Positions 58,801 to 64,000 of a DNA stretch of 64,000 nucleotides are shown one piece after another. Where the stretch lies: contig JAAOOA010000016.1 of assembly GCA_012861695.1 (NCBI GenBank), positions 21,809,202 through 21,873,201 of the forward strand, in the 5' to 3' direction. Within the stretch, counting starts at the first letter, position 1; each line of letters begins with the position of its first letter. The notes beneath the pieces were generated by a model that saw nothing but the letters and a program-made list of their open reading frames with translations, searched no databases and had not been told where the DNA came from. This stretch comes from Trematomus loennbergii (lineage: Eukaryota > Chordata > Actinopteri > Perciformes > Nototheniidae). The position numbers were made by a program, and so were the translations under genes.

Positions 58801-59246
58801 CGGTTCTCTCTGGTTGTAAAGGGTATCGAAGTATATTTTAAAGATTTGAAATAACACTAACACAGAATAATAATCTTGATTATTGAGAAGTTACAGGGGG
58901 AAAAAACCATTTCTCCCCGATACAAGCACGTAGAGCGCTTTTAGTTAGCAGTGATTCGCCGTTTTCCTGCATCCAGGGCCCCGTCCTCATATCGCCTATT
59001 TATACTAAACATTAATTAAATGCCACATAAACCACGATATTCAGTAAAGAACTTCCATAATTGTGTATTGTTACACTTTCTTAATAATTCGGCTTCATAT
59101 AAGTGTTGAAAACAAACAAACATAACGATGTAAGTTAGCTAATGGATGTACGTAAGCTAGTAATGTAGCAACAACTTACCCAGGGCCAACACAACATGTA
59201 CCAAGGCGAGAAGCAGGATAACGGGATGAAATGTCGCCAAATCCAT
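43275..59246 (-). CDS. ifngr1: class II cytokine receptor, interferon-gamma receptor 1-like (CRFB13/17)
   Basis: Seven minus-strand exons: 59246-59180, 47644-47527, 46940-46759, 45823-45638, 45232-45062, 43805-43690 and 43595-43275. Exon 1 encodes the signal peptide (MDLATFHPVILLLALVHVVL). Two fibronectin-III domains follow (VEPPANVTLECHNMHNVLRW; NEYRISVTAVIGKNESDSAP; DLPSVNVTTLHDGKILVRF; CEESVCEMNFTVAAS). Exon 6 has the transmembrane helix WVVGVLLISSAVAFVLFMVY followed by a MPKF motif, placed like the JAK1-binding LPKS box of IFNGR1. Exon 7 encodes an acidic tail with GYEKR near the end, resembling the STAT1-docking Tyr motif. Order and strand relative to il22ra2 match human 6q23. Exon 4 is out of frame by two and exon 5 by one. 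Another CRFB family member is the alternative. Confidence 0.75.
44537..45017. mobile_element. TTAA-flanked short DNA transposon, second copy, in ifngr1-like intron 5
   Basis: It is bounded by TTAA at 44533-44536 and 45018-45021. The ends are AGGTCTCCTATTATAC and, on the complementary strand, ACGTCACCTATTATGC: a degenerate form of the terminal repeat of the element at 14434-14888. The left part contains CAGATCAGAGCAGCATCCCA. It is non-coding. Confidence 0.6.
45062..45823 (-). CDS. ifngr1: ifngr1-like exons 4-5: second fibronectin-III domain, frame breaks
   Basis: Exon 4 (45823-45638) reads SLDLPSVNVTTLHDGKILVR up to about 45760. The plausible continuation (LAVVRNQEAQQSESKKNKDG, then FGYMVELVHHQ) is in another frame, implying two lost bases (or one gained) near 45750-45760. 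Exon 5 (45232-45062) holds HPSVCEESVCEMNFTVAASQ and VKTLRPVCAAP. It then reaches TGA at the very donor, whereas exon 6 needs phase 1, so one base is probably missing in the GC-rich GGCGCGGCGC at 45088-45097. Paired cysteines typical of the domain are present. Confidence 0.75.
46410..46488 (+). repeat. dispersed repeat tail, copy 3 (ifngr1-like intron 3)
   Basis: It shares GTTGGAGGAG, CTGTGACCTAAGAT, ACTACACTGTACTGTAGCTA and CAATAAAAGCCTTGAA with the other two copies. It is probably a retroposon 3' end. Confidence 0.7.
46759..47644 (-). CDS. ifngr1: ifngr1-like exons 2-3: first fibronectin-III domain
   Basis: Exon 2 (47644-47527) starts after CCACAG and completes the signal-peptide exon as ...ALVEPPANVTLECHNMHN. 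Exon 3 (46940-46759) carries SPDVRWVDPPAKQADVSFLS and NEYRISVTAVIGKNESDSA, ending at a GTGAGC donor in phase 1. Phases 1, 2, 1 are the standard pattern for class II cytokine receptors. Both exons are open as assembled. Confidence 0.8.
49182..49893. mobile_element. non-autonomous transposon with TGGCGCATTYCCACTG ends
   Basis: The left end is TGGCGCATTCCCACTGCAGG and the right end, complementary strand, is TGGCGCATTTCCACTGTGCC. The interior is inverted further (AGTACGGTATGG... against ...CCGGGTTTGGCACAGTGG) and has no transposase. No clear long target duplication is visible. It sits 63 bp left of the piggyBac element. Confidence 0.75.
50405..50440. repeat. (TG)n microsatellite inside the piggyBac 5' region
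   Basis: A TG run of about 18 units with one CG interruption, upstream of the transposase start. Confidence 0.95.
50512..50552. repeat. subterminal perfect inverted repeat in piggyBac
   Basis: The 17-bp arms GCGAGAACCAAAACAAA (50512-50528) and their exact complement (50536-50552) are separated by 7 bases. The repeat lies just upstream of the transposase start. Subterminal inverted repeats can be transposase-binding sites, but this role is inferred. Confidence 0.8.
50628..52486 (+). CDS. piggyBac transposase (DDE_Tnp_1_7 type), intron-containing, several frame breaks
   Basis: A likely start at 50628 (MARHYSTQEALDII) leads into an acidic Ser-rich N-terminus. The core is YVPAARSLIPGPTHYAVARI then ISRTLRFDDK. 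The three catalytic Asp contexts of piggyBac are visible: VCVDEQLVPFRGR, ITCDNFFTSF and KGGVDNLDK. A GT..AG intron at 51901-52077 joins VDNLDK to VVATYSCRRRTNRWPLALFH. The C-terminus is the Cys-rich zinc-binding domain (QCNFCMDRRVCSTCCKCGKF, then CKDHSLSICSPC) with TGA at 52484-52486 and AATAAA at 52540. Frame breaks occur near 50790, 50855, 51512, 51610 and 52347-52350, several in C runs. They may be assembly errors or real decay. Confidence 0.85.
54721..55190. mobile_element. CAGTGTTTCCCA-ended transposon carrying a SINE
   Basis: The left end CAGTGTTTCCCATACATTGA is matched on the complementary strand by CAGTGTTTCCCACAGAATTT at the right end, as in hAT-type elements. The interior holds a tRNA-derived SINE (about 54773-54955), so the SINE inserted into the transposon. 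A solo end of the same family lies at 25874-25935. There is no transposase sequence. Confidence 0.65.
54773..54955 (+). mobile_element. tRNA-derived SINE with RNA polymerase III A and B boxes
   Basis: An A box TGGTTTAATGG (54775-54785) and a B box GTTCAAATC (54820-54828) both fit the consensus, and the tRNA-like head closes on ACACCACC. A body with CTTGAGTAAGGCACTCAGTT follows, then the conserved tail GTAAGTCGCTTTGGAATAAG-GCGTCTGCTAAATG shared by many fish SINEs and LINEs. It is a SINE, not a tRNA gene: the acceptor stem is imperfect and the body continues past it. Confidence 0.85.
56781..57543. mobile_element. MITE family B (AAAGGTAGGGTAGGT ends), copy 1, with family A inserted
   Basis: The left end AAAGGTAGGGTAGGTAA and the right end, complementary strand AAAGGTAGGGTAGGTAAG, form a terminal inverted repeat. 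The interior carries TTATATTCCATGGAATGCTC and CTCATTGGTCATGTGC, shared with the copy at 61107-63523. A family A element (56801-57189) is inserted about 20 bp from the left end. Confidence 0.75.
56801..57189. mobile_element. MITE family A, copy 2, nested in family B
   Basis: The ends are GGCGCATTCACACCGCAGTA and, on the complementary strand, GCCGCGTTCACACCGCAGTA, flanked by TA. The GC-rich core is shared with the copies at 25122 and 62362. This copy is shorter, lacking the hairpin block. Confidence 0.8.
58372..58658. mobile_element. fish repeat with CAGTGGTG / CTTCTTCCACCTCTG ends, copy 2
   Basis: It begins CAGTGGTGTAACGTAACTAA and ends GAGTACTTCTTCCACCTCTG, an inverted terminal pair with ACTTACTTTTAGTA-like interior runs. 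It is similar to the copies near 34 kb and 60 kb. Confidence 0.6.
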
Positions 59247-59525
59247 ACTTAACTGGTAGTCAAATGTTCTTGTTATTATATTATTAAAGTTCGTAAAATG
59301 TGTAATCTAACGTATCTAAAGTTGCATTGGGAAGCTGCAGGGAAACAGCTACAGTGTGAGCAGCAGGACGTCTCCCACAATCAGCAGCTTTGTCAATGTG
59401 ATCCGCTGGAAATCCAAAAGCGGATGTGACCTTCCTTAATGCTGCCTTTCCCAAACCTCGTAATTTTGGACTTCTGAAGATACAGATGCAAATGTTGCTT
59501 TTGCTTCATTTAAGAAATTAAATGG

Positions 59526-60545
59526 TAGGCCTCAAATACTGTACTTCAGTCAAATTTGAGAGACTTGTACCTTACTTGAGTATTTCAAAATTGTGCTACC
59601 TTGTTCTTCTACCCCATTGCAATTCAGAGGTAAATCGTGTACTTTTACTCCACCACATTTATTTAATACCTTTAGTTACTTTGCAGATGTTGATTAATGA
59701 TGATGAAATATAAACAACACTTGAATAATACTTTAGTTACACCTGGAGTAACACAAGCTACCCTGCAGCATACAAAATACTCAAAAGGAGCTCCACCATT
59801 ACCAGCTGTGATAACACTTTAATGATCAATAATTATAATCAAAACATATTATATATATAACACTGAATTGGCTATTCTGCGAAACAAGTACTTTAAATAT
59901 ATTTTGAAACCAATACTTTTGTACTTTTTCCTTGAGTTACGTTTTGAATGCAGGACTTTTACTTGTAACAGAGTATTCCTACTCCCTGGCACTTCTACTT
60001 TTACTTAAGTGCATGATCTAAATACTTCTTCTACCTCTGAGTACCATTACATTATTGTCATAATACTCCAGTACAAGTACAAGTCTTGCATTCAAAATCT
60101 TACTTGAGTAAGGGTACAAAAATAGCTAAATGTACTTAAAGTATAAAAAGTAAAAGTAATCATTGTGCTGAAAAATGGCCTTCTTGTGTTAAACAAATTA
60201 TATTTAAATATGCGACATTTCTATAATACTGTTGCATCAAATACTAATAGCATTTTACGTTTGGAGACAAATAACTTTCTGATTGAATTTTTGTAAAATA
60301 TTTAAATAATTTGACTCTTTTGTGACTTTAAGAGTTAGTCCACTTATTACATTTTTAGAGATGCATTTGGTTAAAAGTAGCTAAAGCTGTTAAATAAATG
60401 TAGTGGAGTAAAATAGCATTATTTCCCTTTTAAATGGAATAGAAGTATAAAGTAGCATAAAATGGAAATACTCAAGTAAAGTACCTACATTTGTTACTTA
60501 AGTACAGTACTTGAGTAAATGTACTTGGTTACTTACCACCTTTGC
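59526..60545. mobile_element. tandem or nested copies of the same CTTCTTC-ended fish repeat
   Basis: Two units abut. One ends AATACTTCTTCTACCTCTG near 60036; the next runs to TACTTGGTTACTTACCACC near 60540. Both contain ACTTTTACTT/AAGTAAAAGT blocks typical of this repeat. Boundaries are approximate and no coding sequence is present. Confidence 0.5.
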
Positions 60546-61639
60546 TTACAAATAAAGCTATTGTGTATGCCAAAAAAGAGACAAATGGACACACAACATG
60601 TTATATTGGATTTTTGTTTCCCTGTCATCAATGTTTCGTTACAATCCTAAAATAAATATTTGAAAAGTGATAACCCTTTTTTTTTGTTGGTGAAACCCCT
60701 CCAATGTTTATCCCTGTATCCATGAGATATAGATTATATATAACCCAGGACAGTAAAATGACTTCAATCTGAAGGAGAATATAAAAATATAACGTGAACA
60801 CCCTACAGTTCGTATATCCGACAGCACTTGAATGCAGCAAAAGTTGGCTTGTGTGCTGTGACAGTATGTCACGTTGTCGGGAAATAACCAGGTTTTCCCA
60901 GGAAGATTTCTTAACAAATGCCTCTGTATTTCCTGTTGAGAAAGATTTACTCTTTATGGCAGTATATTGATACACTTCTGTGTTAGCTTTACGGATGTAT
61001 ACATTATTAAAAAATACATTCAACAGAGTTATAAACGTAACTTTTAAAGAACGAAATGTTTTTAAATACCTAGGCTTCAAAATGACCATTTACTTTTGTA
61101 AACATTAAAGGTAGGGTAGGTAAGTTTGAGAAACCGGCTCGAGATACACTTTTTGTTATATTCCATGGAATGCTCTTAACATCCCGATAGCAATGAATAT
61201 CTTAAAGGTAGGGTAGGTAAGTTTGAGAAACCGGCTCGAGATACGCTTTTTGTTATATTCCATGGAATGCTCTTAACATCCCGATAGCAATGAATATCTT
61301 AAGTGCTTTGACAAAAAATCCATAAAAAAATGTCATCTGTGGAAGCCGTAATACTGTAAAAAGCACGACCAATCATTTTAGCCGGCCCGGCTAAAGTAAC
61401 TAGGCTTGTTTGAGACGAATTGCGGCTCGCCTCGAAAGTAGACGAGAATAGCCGATCGCAGCCGAGGGAGGTCTCAAAAAGCTCGCCTGAAGTCGGACAG
61501 CTCGGAGTCGGCTTCTTCTTCTTCTTCTTCTTCTTCTCTCGGTTTTTTGGCGGATTTCAAACAACTTTAAGGTGCATACTGCCACCTCCGGAGTCGGCTT
61601 GACTCGGTTTGCATTTATAAATGCACACGGCATCTATTG

Positions 61640-61850
61640 CACGTCTGTCCGTCCTGGGAGAGGGATCCCTCCTCTGTTGCTCTCCCTGAGGTTTCTCCCA
61701 TTTCCCCTTTAAACTGTGGGTTTTTCTCTGGAAGTTTTTCCCATACTGATATTCTGTACAAACTGTGAAGTCCACTGAGACAAATGTAACATTTGTGATA
61801 TTGGGCTATATAAATAAACATTGATTGATTGATTGATAAAGAATGGACAA
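61640..61850 (+). repeat. common fish interspersed repeat, ending in (ATTG)n
   Basis: It contains GTCCTGGGAGAGGGATCCCT, TGTTGCTCTCCCTGAGGTTT and TGTGATATTGGGCTATATAA, then ATTGATTGATTGAT. I recognise this as a repeat found widely in spiny-rayed fish genomes, probably a retroposon tail. Its exact family is not certain. Confidence 0.6.
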
Positions 61851-62061
61851 ATGTGTTTAATCGTTAATGTCAGATATGTACTAAGTAAATATATTTGTTC
61901 CTGCTCAAGATTAGATTCAACTTTATTGTTATTGCACAGATTACAGGTACTGAGACAACGAAATGCAGTTTAGCTTCTAACCAGGAGTGAAGCAGTAAAG
62001 TGAAAAGTAATGTACACAATCTACAGAATAAAATATAGAATTAATTGAATGATGAATAAAC

Positions 62062-62168
62062 AGTGAGGGGTAAGAATACACTATAATATAGTGTATTCTT
62101 ACCCCTCACTAGGTTCTAGGCTAGGCTACTGTGTATATAGTGACTATATACACAGTAGCCTAGCCTAG
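62062..62168. repeat. two adjacent perfect palindromes
   Basis: The first has 23-bp arms (62062-62084 and 62088-62110, AGTGAGGGGTAAGAATACAC at the start) with a 3-base spacer. The second has 26-bp arms (62116-62141 and 62143-62168, starting CTAGGCTAGGCTACTGTGTA) with a 1-base spacer. Both are exact inverted repeats able to form hairpins or cruciforms. Confidence 0.95.
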
Positions 62169-62361
62169 TATTAACAGTGTGTTGTATGAATATGCTAAGA
62201 TATATAAAGTATGACAACGGTAAGCAGTGCAAGTTTAGTATACAAATATATAGATATTAATTTAATGATGATAAACATTGTGGAACAATGATGAAAAATG
62301 TGAATGGAAGTGGCGACGTAAAACTGACACAAAACAACAACACACTTTTGCCGAGCCAATA

Positions 62362-63031
62362 GCCGCGTTCACACCAAGTACTTTGCCGTATTTAGTGCCG
62401 GCACTCAGAGCCCCGGCACTTATGACCCCAGGGCACTTGGTACAGATCGCGTTCACACCGGAGTACTTTTCCCTGAGGGAAGATTACGCAAATGAGCCGC
62501 TGACGTCACTTCGTCTTCTTCTGCTTTGGGTTTACTGGCAGCAAACAACTTCACGGTGTATACTGCCACCCGGAGTCCCCGGCCGGAAGTCCCCGGAGTT
62601 GGGGACTGGCTTCAGTAGAAGCTGCTGGGACTCCCAGCAGCTTCTACTGAAGCCTTCCGAGTAAATCGCCAGAACGCCGACACCTCCTCATCTCCACCGC
62701 TCCCATGTTTTATTTTGTGTTGCCATAAGTTAGTCTCTCTGCGTTTGTGCGCTGGGCGAATGCTAATGCTAATAATGCTAATGCTAGGATAATACAATGG
62801 CGGTTCTACAAAACATTTCAGAGTTGTACAAGGCGTGGTTTGCAATTCGCCCAGCCAACCAGAACTGGGGCACTTTTTTCCCCCAGGAAAGTACGATCTC
62901 TCAGCAGGCACTAAAAATGGGGGTAAAAGTTCCCGAGATTAAGTGCTCTTTTTGGTGTAAACGCGACATAAGGGTACTAACGGAACTAAACGCGAAAAGT
63001 ACGGTGAAAAGTACTCCGGTGTGAACGCGGC
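62362..63031. mobile_element. MITE family A, copy 3, nested in family B
   Basis: The ends are GCCGCGTTCACACCAAGTAC and, on the complementary strand, GCCGCGTTCACACCGGAGTA, flanked by TA on both sides. The interior matches copy 1 over most of its length, including the GC-rich core, the CAGCAGCTTCTACTGAAG hairpin and a CTAATGCTAATGCT run. Confidence 0.85.
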
Positions 63032-64000
63032 TAATGGAGAGTTTCATCTCCAGCACGGGGTAAAAACCACCAATGAGCGCTCAGCTCGAGATACCAGCGA
63101 ATCGTTTCCCATCAAGCATTTCGCTTCCGCAGCCCGTGGAGAGAAACTGCGCCGCCTCGCCGCACCTCGCTCTCAAGTCTGCGGGCGTCTTTGTCCCGCG
63201 AGATTTCAACGTCTCATGTAGGCGAGCCTCCAGAGCAAGTTGGACAAAATGACTAACCATCATGCAACGTACTAGCAAGCGTTGATCGCAATTGCGCAGG
63301 TCTGCGCAGGTCTCGCTTGTCTCAAACAAGCCTACTGTATGGCCTACCTGCCTGTCAGCCTTCCATCTGTGCACAAACTTATCTCGTGCCCTCATTGGTC
63401 ATGTGCACATTCGTGTGTGTTGGAGGAGGGGCTCTATAAGGAAGTGGCAGATTTTCTCCGGTTGTGTATTTTCAAATTCTAGCGATCTCGAGCCGGTTTC
63501 TCAAACTTACCTACCCCACCTTTAACATATCTGCATCAAAGTCAAGTCAAAGTCAACTTTATTGTCAATCTTCCAATTTGTGTGTACAGACAGAGAGATC
63601 GAAATATACCGTTTCCCACAATCCCGAATATAGAAACAAATGTATATAAAAAATGGGATTGGATTGCTATCAAAAGATAATGTACTAAATGGACCTGTAG
63701 ACATACAATGTTATAAATGATACTTTAACAAACAAATCTAAATGTTTTTAATTAGGTAGGCTACAGTTTTCAAAATGCCAAATATACTTTTGTAAACATT
63801 ATGGGATTTCTATCAAAAGATTTACTAAATGGACCTGCAAACATAAAATGGCCCATAAAGATCGACTATGAAGGGTAGCCTACCCTTTTTGCTTCAGGTC
63901 TTTTATGGTATGTTCGTCTGCAGTTCTTGAGGCTGAACTAAATGTGCACTTGATGTGAGTTACAGCTTCCTCTGTGGGACACTTCCCCCATCATGACGTC

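Larger units (their letters stand above)
53086..59179 (-). other. distal part of ifngr1-like intron 1
   Basis: Between the piggyBac element and exon 1 I see only the transposons listed separately (54721-55190, 56781-57543, 58372-58658) and AT-rich sequence. No exon with good splice sites and coding character was found. The unassigned stretches are roughly 53.1-54.7, 55.2-56.8 and 57.5-58.4 kb. Confidence 0.55.
61107..63523. mobile_element. MITE family B, copy 2: a composite with several insertions
   Basis: The left end is AAAGGTAGGGTAGGTAAGTT and the right end, complementary strand, is AAAGGTGGGGTAGGTAAGTT, with GAGAAACCGGCTCGAGA continuing the inverted repeat. The first 97 bp are tandemly duplicated (61107-61203, then 61204 onward). 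Inside lie a fish repeat at about 61640-61850, two perfect palindromes (62062-62168) and a family A MITE (62362-63031). The native family B interior (CTCATTGGTCATGTGC and neighbours) resumes near 63340. Confidence 0.7.
59247..64000. other. region upstream of the ifngr1-like gene, transposon-rich
   Basis: The first few hundred bases above the ATG at 59246 should hold its 5' UTR and promoter, but no motif is convincing. The rest is mostly repeats (59526-60545, 61107-63523) with AT-rich spacers. No gene is visible on either strand to 64000; the open frames there are short and lie within repeats. Confidence 0.55.

Noticed and set aside
62062..62168. CRISPR-like or integron-like repeat array
   Set aside because: There are only two different palindromes and no repeat-spacer periodicity, and the surrounding sequence is clearly vertebrate.
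53086..64000. Endogenous retrovirus or LTR element
   Set aside because: I found no paired long terminal repeats, primer-binding site or gag/pol motifs; the repeats here are short inverted-repeat elements and retroposon tails.

Overview
The window is nuclear DNA from a teleost fish, most likely a spiny-rayed one. Genes are split by GT..AG introns, and coding exons cover only a few percent of the sequence. Introns and spacers carry long CA/TG microsatellites, a tRNA-headed SINE and several families of short inverted-repeat DNA transposons of the kind common in fish. I recognise four host genes and one piggyBac transposon, and see no sign of prokaryotic or viral sequence.

Layout. (1) 1-9510, minus strand: the 5' half of a pecanex gene, pcnx2, running off the left edge. 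(2) 9511-11702: a shared head-to-head promoter region. (3) 11703-29663, plus strand: a complete mixed-lineage kinase gene, map3k21 (MLK4), ten coding exons and about 1031 residues, with a 3' UTR to about 32.6 kb. The divergent PCNX2-MAP3K21 pair also occurs in mammals (human 1q42), which supports both names. (4) 33603-38459, minus strand: a six-exon, membrane-anchor-less class II cytokine receptor, best read as il22ra2 (IL-22 binding protein, CRFB9). (5) 43275-59246, minus strand: a seven-exon class II cytokine receptor with a transmembrane segment and a cytoplasmic tail, best read as an ifngr1-type receptor (CRFB13/17). Same-strand IL22RA2-IFNGR1 order matches human 6q23, so the window joins two blocks that lie on different human chromosomes. 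(6) 49957-53081: a piggyBac element inside intron 1 of the ifngr1-like gene. (7) 53-64 kb: intron 1 and upstream DNA dense in nested non-autonomous transposons.

The strongest unexpected observation is technical. At least nine coding exons in four host genes, plus the transposase, can be read only if about one base (sometimes two) is missing, usually in a short C or G run. Splice phases on both sides agree with this. It looks like systematic deletion error from a long-read assembly, not gene decay, and it would wreck automated gene models here.

Biologically, the two receptors are functional relatives: one a probable soluble decoy for IL-22, the other the ligand-binding chain for interferon gamma. 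I found no convincing new molecular system. The points most worth following are the CA repeats abutting il22ra2 splice donors, the double-ended piggyBac element, and the nested transposon families.
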